Below, piece by piece: positions 34,679 to 43,860 of a stretch of 64,000 bases of DNA (positions within the stretch are counted from its first letter, which is position 1; every line of letters begins with the position of its first letter). This DNA comes from Oceanospirillaceae bacterium. GTDB taxonomy: Bacteria; Pseudomonadota; Gammaproteobacteria; Pseudomonadales; Litoribrevibacteraceae. The notes beneath the pieces were generated by a model that saw only the letters and a list, made by a program, of their open reading frames with translations, had not been told where the DNA came from and did no database searches. The translations under genes and the position numbers were made by a program. The stretch is taken from positions 85,706 through 149,705 of the forward strand of contig JADFAD010000012.1 of NCBI GenBank assembly GCA_015665455.1, in the 5' to 3' direction.

Positions 34679-36706
34679 TTGCAGCTAAAAGAACGCATTA
34701 CATCTGCTCTTGAAAGAAAAAAAATTCGGGATCAGATTCATCTAATAACTTTGCTCTCGTCGATGGGTTTACTGATCTCCATTATTGTTCTTGTATTGCT
34801 GGGGCTCACTTTAAAAACCTTCATGGAGGCCCAAGAGTTTTTACTTGAGGATGAGCGTGCGTTATCGCATGTTCGGTTTGAGCATTCTGGTCTTCAAGGA
34901 CATATGCAAGAATTTATGCGTCGTCCTTCTCCCAATAAAGCTCGAGACTTTCAGAGAAAACTTAACTCCCTAAATGAAACTACACAACGGCTAGGTGATC
35001 TGGCGAAAGATAAACACCTTATTGAGCTGCACGATAAGGTTCAATTTCAATTAGGTCATTATCAAGAACGTTTCACTTATTTGTGGGATAAGTTTCAAGA
35101 GTTAGGACTTGGCTTGGATAAAGGCCTGCAAAGTGAGCTTATTTCTCATGCTAAGAAGCTGAATTCAGTTTTAAAAAACTATGGAGATCAAACGCTTCAA
35201 ATTTCATTATTAAGAATTCGTCAGAATGAGAAAGATTACTTTCTAACTAATTTATCGATCATGTTGATAGAGATGAAACAGCTCTATGACGGCTTTTTAG
35301 AAGAACTCGAGAAAAGTAATTTGGAAGATTTTGATAAAGAGATAGTTGCTGATCTGCTTGGCATTTATTACAACACATTCATCCAAGCTTCGTATGTGAA
35401 TGCAGAGATTCAACAAGCTAAGCTTGATTTGGAAGATAGTCACGAAACCTTAGCACCAGATTTATTCACTTGGATGGAACGAGTTCGTTATGATTTAGCC
35501 AACCAAAAAGAAAAGACAGAGGAAAAAATACAATCCCTTATTTTATTTCTTGTGGTGACAGCACTGCTGGTGGGAGGCGCTGTTTTTTGGGCTGGTCGAT
35601 TTGTTTCATCCATGATCAGTCGGCCAGTGGCAAATATTGTGGAAACGTTGGAGGCATTGGCGCAAGGCAATCGTGATTTGGACATTCCTTTTCGGAGTTT
35701 AAATAATGAAATCGGTCAAATTGCTAAAGCCGCTGAAGTTTTTAGAACGAGCTTATACGAAGCAGAAAAAGGTGCAGTTGCTGAAGCGAAAAGACAAGCG
35801 TTAGTTGAAAGTAACCTTGAACTAGAAAGCAAAGTTAAAGAACGCACAGATGAACTGGCGAACAGAAATGAAGAGCTAAATGAAGCTGTAGAAAAACTGA
35901 AGGTGGCTCAGCATGAGTTGTTGGAACGTGAGAAATTGGCTGCGTTGGGATCTTTGGTTGCAGGTGTGTCTCATGAGCTGAATACGCCTCTTGGCAATGC
36001 GCTGACAGTGCTTACGTCCATAAGTATTGAAAGAACGATCATTGATGAGGCCTTCGTGTCCAGTCAAATTACTCAAAGTCAACTTAAAGCGTTTTTAGAA
36101 TACAGCCAGTCGGGCCTTGAGTTAGCTGAGAAAAATTTAGCTCGAGCAAGCTCGTTAGTTAAGAACTTCAAACAAGTCGCCGTGGACCAAACCAGTGAGA
36201 GTCGCAGGCAGTTTGATTTAAAAGAAGTATCGGAAGAGGTGATTGAAACCTTAAAGCCGAGCTTTAAACATCACAACTTCGAATTTCTGACTGAGATAGA
36301 AAGTAATATTATTTTGGACAGTTATCCTGGGCCTTATGGTCAAGTCATCAGTAACCTGATTAATAATGCATGTTTACATGGATTTGATGGACGTCCCTAT
36401 GGCTCTATTCGTGTTAGTGGGAAGTTAACAGGAGATCAGGTGATTATTGTTGTAAGCGACGATGGAGTTGGGATGCCTGAAGAAATCCAAAAACGAATTT
36501 TTGAACCATTTTATACGACTAAGCTAGGCCAAGGTGGTAGCGGCTTAGGGATGAACATTGTTTATAATATGGTCACGGGGATTTTAGGTGGGCGTATTCA
36601 AATCTTCAGTCAACCAAATCAGGGAACGCAAGTTGAGCTGCGATTGCCTATGAATGCACCTGAGTCTCATGGCTTGGATAATGCGATGATCTTTGGCCAA
36701 AGCTAA
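34679..36706 (+). CDS. Membrane sensor histidine kinase (orphan)
   Basis: A 675-residue kinase. Transmembrane helices lie at about 23-46 and 285-306 around a large helical periplasmic sensor. HAMP (about 307-360) and a coiled coil follow, then the dimerisation domain with phospho-acceptor His432 (GSLVAGVSHELNTPLG). The ATPase domain has N, G1 (DDGVGMP) and G2 (GQGGSGLGM) boxes. The start is a TTG with a strong GGGAGG ribosome site 8 bases upstream; no better ATG exists nearby. No response regulator is adjacent. Its catalytic part is a close relative of the kinase at 12733-14616, which suggests it may signal to the same or a similar DUF3369 regulator. Confidence 0.9.
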   Translation: MQLKERITSALERKKIRDQIHLITLLSSMGLLISIIVLVLLGLTLKTFMEAQEFLLEDERALSHVRFEHSGLQGHMQEFMRRPSPNKARDFQRKLNSLNETTQRLGDLAKDKHLIELHDKVQFQLGHYQERFTYLWDKFQELGLGLDKGLQSELISHAKKLNSVLKNYGDQTLQISLLRIRQNEKDYFLTNLSIMLIEMKQLYDGFLEELEKSNLEDFDKEIVADLLGIYYNTFIQASYVNAEIQQAKLDLEDSHETLAPDLFTWMERVRYDLANQKEKTEEKIQSLILFLVVTALLVGGAVFWAGRFVSSMISRPVANIVETLEALAQGNRDLDIPFRSLNNEIGQIAKAAEVFRTSLYEAEKGAVAEAKRQALVESNLELESKVKERTDELANRNEELNEAVEKLKVAQHELLEREKLAALGSLVAGVSHELNTPLGNALTVLTSISIERTIIDEAFVSSQITQSQLKAFLEYSQSGLELAEKNLARASSLVKNFKQVAVDQTSESRRQFDLKEVSEEVIETLKPSFKHHNFEFLTEIESNIILDSYPGPYGQVISNLINNACLHGFDGRPYGSIRVSGKLTGDQVIIVVSDDGVGMPEEIQKRIFEPFYTTKLGQGGSGLGMNIVYNMVTGILGGRIQIFSQPNQGTQVELRLPMNAPESHGLDNAMIFGQS

Positions 36707-36768
36707 TTTCTTTCATATTCTGTCGTCATTCCTATAAAATAGCCGCTTCTTTAAAGCGTGGTTCATTA

Positions 36769-37497
36769 ATGAGTACTCAAGACCAAATATATTCAACACC
36801 CAAAGAGCGAATAGGTGACTTTGTCTTTGATGATAATGTGGCTCAAGTTTTTGAGGATATGATCTCAAGGTCAGCCCCTGGTTATAGCACGATTGTTTCA
36901 AACATAGGGGTGATGGCACGCCATTACGTACAACCAAATACACGAGTTTACGATTTAGGTTGCTCCTTGGGGGCCTGCTCTTTGGTTGTAAATCAAATGG
37001 TGGATGTTGAAGGCTGCGAATTGGTGGCTGTGGATAACTCTGAAGCAATGGTTGCTCGTTGTTCTGATAACTTAAAGAAAGCGGGGCATCGTTTTCCTAT
37101 TAGGGTTGAGCAAGCGGATATCTTGGATCTTAAAATAGAAAATGCATCTTTAGTCGTTCTTAACTTTACGCTTCAATTCATTGAGAAAGACGTAAGAGAA
37201 TCATTATTGAAAAAGATCTACGATGGGCTCGTGTCTGGCGGAGTTTTGGTGTTGTCAGAAAAGTTGGCATTCAGCCAGCCGGGTGAAAACGATTTGATGA
37301 TTACGCTTCATCATGATTTTAAACGAGCCAATGGCTACAGTGATTTGGAAATTGCTCAGAAGCGAGCTGCCATTGAAAATGTACTGGTGCCTGAATCCAA
37401 TGGCGAGCATATTTGTCGACTTGAGAAAGTAGGCTTTAGTCACGTTTATTCTTGGTTTCGTTGCCTTAACTTTGCATCATTCTTAGCCGTTAAATAA
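36769..37497 (+). CDS. cmoA: Carboxy-S-adenosyl-L-methionine synthase
   Basis: A 242-residue SAM-binding enzyme that converts SAM and prephenate to carboxy-SAM, the donor for cmo5U34 in tRNA anticodons. It shows the Rossmann motif VYDLGCSLGACSL, NFTLQFI, and the opening FDDNVAQVFEDMISRSAPGY, which is diagnostic for CmoA. It lies 55 bases before cmoB on the same strand, so the two act in sequence and are probably co-transcribed. Confidence 0.96.
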   Translation: MSTQDQIYSTPKERIGDFVFDDNVAQVFEDMISRSAPGYSTIVSNIGVMARHYVQPNTRVYDLGCSLGACSLVVNQMVDVEGCELVAVDNSEAMVARCSDNLKKAGHRFPIRVEQADILDLKIENASLVVLNFTLQFIEKDVRESLLKKIYDGLVSGGVLVLSEKLAFSQPGENDLMITLHHDFKRANGYSDLEIAQKRAAIENVLVPESNGEHICRLEKVGFSHVYSWFRCLNFASFLAVK

Positions 37498-37552
37498 ACG
37501 CTAACGCTAATGTATTTGGTTCGTTGTACATTGTTTTGCTGTATTGGACATT

Positions 37553-38527
37553 ATGAAAATTACATTCGATGATATCTTAGAAATTCTTCCTGAAACTCAG
37601 CTTGCTAAATTAGCGAACGGTTTACCTGAAAAAATAGCTTATGGCCTATCCGAAAAACGCTGGGCGAATTTGAAGAAATGGATTCCATTAGTAGAATCTC
37701 TTCCCGACTACGGTAAATTAGACTTTGATTTAAACAGTCACGATTTGGCGATCGGCAAGAACACTCAGTTGTCAGATGCTGAGAAAGAAGCACTTACCGA
37801 GCAATTGAAAGCGTTTACGCCTTGGCGAAAAGGTCCGTTTCATATTCTTGGTGTGGACATCAACACCGAGTGGCGTTCTGATTGGAAGTGGGATCGAGTC
37901 TCACCACATATAAGCCCATTAAAGGGCCGAAATATTTTAGACGTTGGCTGCGGCAGTGGTTACCACTGCTGGAGAATGGCGGGTGAAGGGGCCAACATGG
38001 TGATTGGTATTGAGCCTTCGCCTTTATCTAATATGCAATATTGGGCGACAAGGCACTTTATCGGTGCGAATGGCGTTTATATGCTCCCTCTAACCTTGGA
38101 AGAGATGCCTGAGAATGTAGGTGGCTTTGACACGGTATTTTCTATGGGCGTGCTATACCACAGAAAGTCACCGATTGATCACTTATATCAACTTAAAGCA
38201 TGCTTGCACCCTCACGGCGAACTTGTCTTAGAAACATTGGTGGTTGATGGTCCTGAAGGGTATAGCCTAGTGCCAGATGATCGTTACGCGCAGATGAGAA
38301 ATGTTTGGTTCTTGCCTTCTTGTGATACTTTGATTCAGTGGCTAAAAAGGGCCGGCTTTAAGGACGTGAAGGTGGTTGATGTGAATCAAACATCCCTTGA
38401 AGAGCAGCGTTCAACAGAGTGGATGAATTATCAATCCCTTGAAAACTTCTTGGATCCAGAAGACATTAACAAGACCATTGAAGGTTACCCTGCACCAACA
38501 AGAGCTACGTTGGTTGCTCGTTTATAG
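37553..38527 (+). CDS. cmoB: tRNA U34 carboxymethyltransferase
   Basis: A 324-residue CmoB that transfers the carboxymethyl group from carboxy-SAM to 5-hydroxyuridine 34. The family segment MPWRKGPF appears here as TPWRKGPFHILGVDINTEWR, followed by the SAM motif ILDVGCGSGYHCWRMAGEGA, SMGVLYHRKSP and EGYPAPTRATLVAR. I start at the ATG at 37553; the longer frame uses a TTG 9 bases upstream. Its length is close to that of the E. coli enzyme. Confidence 0.96.
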   Translation: MKITFDDILEILPETQLAKLANGLPEKIAYGLSEKRWANLKKWIPLVESLPDYGKLDFDLNSHDLAIGKNTQLSDAEKEALTEQLKAFTPWRKGPFHILGVDINTEWRSDWKWDRVSPHISPLKGRNILDVGCGSGYHCWRMAGEGANMVIGIEPSPLSNMQYWATRHFIGANGVYMLPLTLEEMPENVGGFDTVFSMGVLYHRKSPIDHLYQLKACLHPHGELVLETLVVDGPEGYSLVPDDRYAQMRNVWFLPSCDTLIQWLKRAGFKDVKVVDVNQTSLEEQRSTEWMNYQSLENFLDPEDINKTIEGYPAPTRATLVARL

Positions 38528-38565
38528 TCCATTGCATAAAAATTAATTAGAGAGGAGTTAGCTGA

Positions 38566-39225
38566 ATGTCAGCTGGTCGAGGTCTGTCTTATCAAATAGT
38601 ACCCGTTACTTCATTTGAACAAAATTGTTCTGTGATTTGGTGCGAATCTACAAAAAAAGCTGCTGTGGTTGACCCTGGTGGTGATATGCCAAAAATTCTT
38701 GCTGCGATTGAAGCCAAGGGCTTAGTGTTGGATAAGATATTATTAACGCATGGACACATTGATCATGCAGGTGTTACTGCGGATCTAGCGGAACAGGCCC
38801 AGGTTAAGATTATCGGTCCACAGAAAGAGGAAGCGTTTTGGATTGATATGTTGCCACAACAGAGCGCTATGTTTGGTTTTCCGGCGGCTAAATCTTTTTC
38901 ACCCGATCAATGGTTAGAGCAGGGTGATACCGTTCAATTAGGTGATCAATATTTAGAGGTTCGTCATTGTCCAGGCCACACTCCTGGTCACGTTGTTTTT
39001 ATTCATCACCCTTCAAAGCTAGCCATTGTGGGAGATGTATTGTTTAACGGTTCTATCGGCCGCACAGATTTTCCAAAGGGCGATATGGATACTCTCGTGA
39101 ACTCCATTCATCAACAGTTGTGGACGTTGGATGATGATTACGAGTTCATTGCTGGTCACGGTCCTAACTCCACCATTGGATTTGAACGTAAGAATAATCC
39201 CTTTGTTTCAGATCACCGAGGCTAG
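38566..39225 (+). CDS. MBL-fold hydrolase (glyoxalase II-like, YcbL type)
   Basis: A 219-residue metallo-beta-lactamase-fold protein. The metal motif is THGHIDHAG, with further ligands in HCPGHTPGHVV and in GDVLFNGSIGRTDFP, and the final His in AGHGPNSTIGFE. It belongs to the short glyoxalase-II-like/YcbL group, which hydrolyses thioesters such as S-lactoylglutathione. The true substrate is not certain. A GAGGAG ribosome site precedes the ATG. Its stop is only 7 bases from the stop of the convergent permease gene, with no terminator between them. Confidence 0.9.
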   Translation: MSAGRGLSYQIVPVTSFEQNCSVIWCESTKKAAVVDPGGDMPKILAAIEAKGLVLDKILLTHGHIDHAGVTADLAEQAQVKIIGPQKEEAFWIDMLPQQSAMFGFPAAKSFSPDQWLEQGDTVQLGDQYLEVRHCPGHTPGHVVFIHHPSKLAIVGDVLFNGSIGRTDFPKGDMDTLVNSIHQQLWTLDDDYEFIAGHGPNSTIGFERKNNPFVSDHRG

Positions 39226-39232
39226 TTGTTTT

Positions 39233-40291
39233 TTATTGATGAGTAGCCAAGTGCTTCTGAAAGAAGCCTTGGTAAAGCCCTACGAAGAGAATTTTAGAAG
39301 TGGCTAGGATAGGTAGAGCAAGAATGGCGCCTATAATCCCGAAGACACTTCCGAAAATGATAACCCCGATGATAACGATGAAGGGGTGAAGGTCTACGGC
39401 GTTAGCGATGACCGTGGGAATAACGACTAAATTATCGAAAACAAACGCCACGCCAATTACCGAAACCGCAGCCCAAACGTAATAAATGTCGAATGGCTGG
39501 TTACTCATGGCCATCATTATTGGGGGAAATAACGCTAAGGCCGGTCCTAAATAAGGAATAATTCCAAACAGCCCTGCCAGTATCCCTAGCATTAAAGCTG
39601 ATTCAAACCCAGCCACATAGAAACCTATACCGGACACAGTTGCAAGAATTGATGTTTGAACGATTACGCCACGAATATACCCTTGAAGTTGTTTTGCCAC
39701 TCGGTAATAAATAAGCCAACCCATCTCAAAGTATTCATTCGGGAGTAATGCCAGTAAACGATTTCTTGATGATTTATAGTCTCTTAAGAGAAAGAATACG
39801 ATGAAAGGAACCAGTAATAGTGTTCCCGAAATATCCAATATAATGTTCGAGCCTTGAATAATTACATCTAAATTCAGTTTGGTTCCTGAGCCTTCAATGA
39901 ATTGATTAATGCTTGTTTTATCTACTTCGATACCCGACTGCTCAATAAGAAATTGGCCATGGTTTATCCAGCTAAACATGGTGTCTTTCAGTACGCTTAT
40001 TTTGTCTTGAACTATGCCTAAACCATCAAGTAATTTTGGAAAACCAATCAGCGTCAGTAAAACACTAAGACAGACGAGGAGGCATAATATAATGGATGCA
40101 GTGGTTGAGGGAGGAAGACCTCGCCCCGTCATTTGGTTGCTGATAGGTTCCAAGAGAGCATATAAAGTAAAAGAAACCAGCAACGCGAATATGACCGGCT
40201 TGAATAATAAAGAGAGTGCGATAACAACAAATAACAGAGTTATAAAGGTTAACGTTGCTTGGCTCGAAGGCCGTTGAAACCACTTATTCAT
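39233..40291 (-). CDS. AI-2E family membrane permease (PerM-like)
   Basis: A 352-residue inner-membrane protein with about seven to eight transmembrane helices, arranged as in the AI-2 exporter (TqsA/PerM/YdiK) family. Typical segments are LPNEYFE, QLQGYIRG, IPYLGPALALFPP and DLHPFIVIIGVIIFGSVFG. Members export various small molecules or ions, and substrate assignment from sequence is unreliable. The start codon lies 8 bases inside the end of the upstream cyclic-nucleotide-binding gene, so the two are translationally coupled. Confidence 0.9.
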   Translation of the reverse strand: MNKWFQRPSSQATLTFITLLFVVIALSLLFKPVIFALLVSFTLYALLEPISNQMTGRGLPPSTTASIILCLLVCLSVLLTLIGFPKLLDGLGIVQDKISVLKDTMFSWINHGQFLIEQSGIEVDKTSINQFIEGSGTKLNLDVIIQGSNIILDISGTLLLVPFIVFFLLRDYKSSRNRLLALLPNEYFEMGWLIYYRVAKQLQGYIRGVIVQTSILATVSGIGFYVAGFESALMLGILAGLFGIIPYLGPALALFPPIMMAMSNQPFDIYYVWAAVSVIGVAFVFDNLVVIPTVIANAVDLHPFIVIIGVIIFGSVFGIIGAILALPILATSKILFVGLYQGFFQKHLATHQ

Positions 40292-40772
40292 TGCTGATTG
40301 CCTGATTGCTTAACCGAAGCCTTGTGGCCAAAATTTTTGCCAGATTACGCATTAATCGCGCACCATCATTCGGGTATCGGTCTGTCAGTTCATCGAGGTT
40401 TTGTCTCAAAAAGAAAACTAACTCTGTGTTTTCTTGGGCAGTGGCATTTGCGGTTCTTGGTTCATCAACGACCAATGCAACTTCACCAAAAAAATCCCCT
40501 GTTTCAAGAATAGCGAGTGTTTTTTTGTTGGACGTGATGCTAACTTTACCTGATAGAATCAAAGCCGCACCTATGCCTGTTTCTCCCTGATTGAAGATTG
40601 TTTCACTGCTTTTGTAAGAACGCAAATGCATGTCGGGCACCAATAACTGGCAGTGCTTTTTGGATATCTTGTTGAATAGGGGCGTTTTTAGCCACAAGTT
40701 AGCAATTTGTTCATTAAACTCTGTTTTTTTTCTAAAAAAGTTGTACCAAAGAGGGCTTTTCTCTTCACTCAT
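40284..40772 (-). CDS. Cyclic-nucleotide-binding domain protein
   Basis: A 162-residue protein made of one CRP-type cyclic-nucleotide-binding domain (about residues 35-150). The phosphate-binding cassette is recognisable in GDFFGEVALVVDEPRTANATA. It has no DNA-binding helix-turn-helix, so it is not a CRP-like transcription factor but a stand-alone sensor. Its gene overlaps the start of the AI-2E-family permease gene by 8 bases, which suggests it regulates that permease directly. Ligand and effect are unknown. It follows the HD-GYP gene by 42 bases, so the three may share a transcript. Confidence 0.85.
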   Translation of the reverse strand: MSEEKSPLWYNFFRKKTEFNEQIANLWLKTPLFNKISKKHCQLLVPDMHLRSYKSSETIFNQGETGIGAALILSGKVSITSNKKTLAILETGDFFGEVALVVDEPRTANATAQENTELVFFLRQNLDELTDRYPNDGARLMRNLAKILATRLRLSNQAISNE

Positions 40773-40814
40773 GATGTCTGCTCGACGTTAATTGAAAGAA
40801 GAATGCTTTGTTGT

Positions 40815-42095
40815 TTAATCACCGAGGAAGAAGTCTTTCAGAATGGCTTCTGTTTGTTTTAACCACTGTATAAGCTCTGGCGGTACTTTGCTTTGGGGGT
40901 GGAGTTGGCGTCGGAATACGCGAATGCTATCGAAGACTTGAAAAACCCCGTCTTGAACAACATCTCCTATTTCAAGAATAAGGTCATCATCGTCAATAGA
41001 CATTTTGATTGTCGTGGAGCCTCTTAGTTTATCTAATCCAATGTTTGCTAAAGCAATCTCAATGGCAGATATTCGTTGTTTTAAGTGTAAAGCAGCATTA
41101 CTGCTCGCAAACGGGTTTGTTAGGGCTGTTAGAACTTTTTGACCGCTACTGATGGATGCATTTAGTTTGTTGTAGAGGTCTTCTACTTTGTCGAAATTCC
41201 TAGGGAAATCGAAATCCGAAGAGGCTTCGTGCCAACTGCTCAATATCTTAATTAGGCACTTAGCCGCGTCGTCGTTAAATTGCTCGCCCATGTGAGTCTT
41301 AAGAACGGAGGCCGTATAGCTGTATCCATGCTTTTGATAAATACTTATTGCGCACTCGGTTGCAGCCAGTATTTGGCTGGTTATAGACATTTTGTCGCTC
41401 GTGAGTGCTTTCGGGTAGCCACTCCCATCGAGGCGTTCATGATGTTGAATAACAAGGTTGGCTATGGAGTCGTATTCAGGAAACTTGGAGAGAATACGCT
41501 GCATAATAATGGGGTGGGAGGCAACTTGACGCTCTTGTTCAGGCGTAAAGACGGTTTCCTGGTTACTGAATTCTTCACTTAAATGCATCATACCTAAATC
41601 GTGCAGCATCGCAGCAGTAATAAGATCATCGCATTCTATTTGAGGTATTCTCATCATGTCTGCAACACACATGCTTGAATACGCTACAAGCAGTGAGTGT
41701 TCAAATAAATCAGGTTTTTGATTTTTACACACCGTCAGTTTGTTTTTTGAAGTGGTATTAAGCCTTAATCGACCAAAACACCGAATAGGCATTGTTCTAT
41801 CGTGTAAGAATTCCAAAGAACTGGAATATTCTGTGTGCTCTCGGATAAAGCTTTGAGCGAGCTCCATGATTTGTGAACTGTCTAGGGCATCTTCAATTGC
41901 GATTACTTGATCGATTTGTTGGTCTAGTGAGTGTTGTTGTAAGCGCGAGAACAGCTTCTTATTGATTGCTGCACCTTTAGGTAAGAGCATTACGCCTTTT
42001 TCACTGACGATGTCTTCACTGGCAGTAACCACTTCGGTTTCCCCTAGGTCTGTTACATGCTCAATGTATTGATCGTCATTCACCACCGCGTTCAT
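40815..42095 (-). CDS. HD-GYP domain protein (c-di-GMP phosphodiesterase)
   Basis: A 426-residue protein with an N-terminal region of about 125 residues, partly DUF3391-like, and an HD-GYP domain (about 130-260). Key residues are His133, HD at 165-166 (AAMLHDLGMMH), His194, HHE at 218-220 and the GYP signature DGSGYP (223-228). All are intact, so phosphodiesterase activity on c-di-GMP is likely. A helical C-terminal region of 150 residues has no assigned domain. No receiver or membrane segment is present. A GAGGGA ribosome site precedes the ATG. It is divergent from the LexA-controlled radical SAM gene. Confidence 0.9.
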   Translation of the reverse strand: MNAVVNDDQYIEHVTDLGETEVVTASEDIVSEKGVMLLPKGAAINKKLFSRLQQHSLDQQIDQVIAIEDALDSSQIMELAQSFIREHTEYSSSLEFLHDRTMPIRCFGRLRLNTTSKNKLTVCKNQKPDLFEHSLLVAYSSMCVADMMRIPQIECDDLITAAMLHDLGMMHLSEEFSNQETVFTPEQERQVASHPIIMQRILSKFPEYDSIANLVIQHHERLDGSGYPKALTSDKMSITSQILAATECAISIYQKHGYSYTASVLKTHMGEQFNDDAAKCLIKILSSWHEASSDFDFPRNFDKVEDLYNKLNASISSGQKVLTALTNPFASSNAALHLKQRISAIEIALANIGLDKLRGSTTIKMSIDDDDLILEIGDVVQDGVFQVFDSIRVFRRQLHPQSKVPPELIQWLKQTEAILKDFFLGD

Positions 42096-42256
42096 AAAGA
42101 TCCCTCTTTATTTAAAACAAGACATTAAAAATATAGTGCAATTATTGGGGCTGGTTTGCTAAAAGTTGGATATTTCTCCATTTAGGCTTCTATCGCTTAG
42201 AAAAATACTCACTAACTAGGTTGATTAAAAAAAGGTAATTATTTACTCTTAATCAA

Positions 42257-42276
42257 TACTGTTTTTATGTACAGTA
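42257..42276 (+). promoter_or_regulatory. LexA (SOS) box upstream of the radical SAM gene
   Basis: TACTGTTTTTATGTACAGTA fits the LexA operator CTGT-N8-ACAG with both outer TA/TA positions also matched, and it is the textbook length. It lies 7 bases before the GGAGG ribosome site of the radical SAM gene. SOS induction is therefore expected. Confidence 0.9.
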
Positions 42277-42292
42277 TTTATTCGGAGGTTAT

Positions 42293-43387
42293 ATGAGTGG
42301 TTCAGTTCAGGTTATAAAAGGTCGGGGGGCGTTATCAAACCCAGCCAATCGTTTTCATCAACACATCATCGTGCGAGATTCTGATGAATATTCAATGCCT
42401 CATTCTGATTTTGTCAGTTGTGGAAAGATTCAGCCGAAGACGGAGGTTCATGAGGTTGAGGCAAAGACCATTATTTCGAGGAATAAGTCTCCCGACTTGC
42501 CTTTTGAACAATCCGTAAACCCTTACGCGGGTTGTGAACATGGCTGTGTGTATTGTTACGCGAGACCTACACATGCTTATCATGACTTGTCTCCAGGTTT
42601 AGACTTTGAGACTCAACTCTTATGCAAAGTAAATGCTGTTTCTCTTCTTGAAAAGGAATTCTCTAAGTCTGGCTATGTTTGTAAGCCTATCGTTTTAGGT
42701 GCGAACACAGATCCTTATCAACCTATAGAAAAGCAATACAAGATTACTCGTAATATTCTCAAGCTATGCCTCAGGGTTAAGCATCCGGTTACGATCATTA
42801 CTAAAGGTAATTTAATTGAACGTGACTTGGATCTTCTTGCTGACATGGCTAAATTAGGTCTGTGTTCCGTTAATGTATCTCTAACAACGTTGGATAATGA
42901 ACTTAAGCGAACTTTAGAACCAAGAGCGGCTTCTGTGCAGTCTCGGCTGCGGGTGATTAAAGAGCTGACTAAGAGGGGGGTGCCAACTGGCGTATTAGTT
43001 GCGCCACTCATTCCAGCCATAAACGATTCTGAATTAGAAGCAATACTGACAGAGAGTGCAAAAGCGGGAGCTCATTCTGCGAGATACATCCTTCTTCGAT
43101 TACCTCATGAAGTAAAAGAACTTTTCAGTGAATGGCTCCATAGCTACTTCCCTAAACGAGCGCGGCATGTTCTAAGCTTGATTGAACAGAGCCGAGGAGG
43201 AAAGCTGTATAATGCCTCGTTTGATCAGCGGATGACGGGCTCAGGGATATTCTCAGACATATTAGCTAAGCGGTTCACACTTGCTTGTAAGAAAAGCCAT
43301 TTAAACACCGAGGATAAAGAGCGATTGAACTGCTTGGACTTTTCTATTGATGGCTTATCGTCCAGCGGTCAAATCAGTTTATTTTAA
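42293..43387 (+). CDS. PA0069-family radical SAM protein
   Basis: A 364-residue radical SAM enzyme. The iron-sulphur motif is in NPYAGCEHGCVYCYARPTHA (C-x3-C-x2-C), and the family segments GANTDPYQPIEK and the radical-SAM barrel follow. It resembles the PA0069/Rv2578c group, which is related in sequence to spore photoproduct lyase, so a DNA-repair-type role is plausible. A clear LexA box directly upstream supports that idea. From memory, PA0069 itself belongs to the P. aeruginosa LexA regulon. Its actual reaction is not known. Confidence 0.92.
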   Translation: MSGSVQVIKGRGALSNPANRFHQHIIVRDSDEYSMPHSDFVSCGKIQPKTEVHEVEAKTIISRNKSPDLPFEQSVNPYAGCEHGCVYCYARPTHAYHDLSPGLDFETQLLCKVNAVSLLEKEFSKSGYVCKPIVLGANTDPYQPIEKQYKITRNILKLCLRVKHPVTIITKGNLIERDLDLLADMAKLGLCSVNVSLTTLDNELKRTLEPRAASVQSRLRVIKELTKRGVPTGVLVAPLIPAINDSELEAILTESAKAGAHSARYILLRLPHEVKELFSEWLHSYFPKRARHVLSLIEQSRGGKLYNASFDQRMTGSGIFSDILAKRFTLACKKSHLNTEDKERLNCLDFSIDGLSSSGQISLF

Positions 43388-43490
43388 CGCGATAGCTTTA
43401 ATTAATTGATAGTATAATTTTTATTGTTTTTATGTATTCTATGGGGTGGTTCATACTGCTTTTCATTGAAACACATTAGAGGCAGTAAAC

Positions 43491-43730
43491 ATGAAGCGCA
43501 TTACTATTTTTGGACGTGAAGGCTGTGGATTTTGCCGAAGAGCTAAAGAACTGTGTGAAGCTAAGGCACTGAATTTTATATACATAGATATTCATAATGA
43601 AGGCATTTCAAAAGCGGACTTAGAGCAAACAGTGGGGAAGCCTGTAGAGACTGTTCCTCAGATATTCCATGGCCAGGATCATATTGGTGGCTATACTGAG
43701 CTAGCTGCTTATATCGGTGTAGATGGCTAA
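43491..43730 (+). CDS. Small glutaredoxin
   Basis: A 79-residue dithiol glutaredoxin with the active site C12-G-F-C15 and the TVPQIFHGQDHIGGYTEL glutathione-binding segment. It would reduce disulfides or ribonucleotide reductase using glutathione. The CGFC site differs from the usual CPYC of GrxA/GrxC. It lies 103 bases after the radical SAM gene, separated by AT-rich DNA, so it may have its own promoter. Confidence 0.9.
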   Translation: MKRITIFGREGCGFCRRAKELCEAKALNFIYIDIHNEGISKADLEQTVGKPVETVPQIFHGQDHIGGYTELAAYIGVDG

Positions 43731-43860
43731 ACCTTAAAAAATTATATATATGTTTAATTTTTGGGTTGAATAACGTTTATTTGCCCATAGATATAGCTCA
43801 TTGAAATTTTATTACGATTCGAAGGAATGGAAATTTATTCCTTTGAATCTTTAAATTAAA

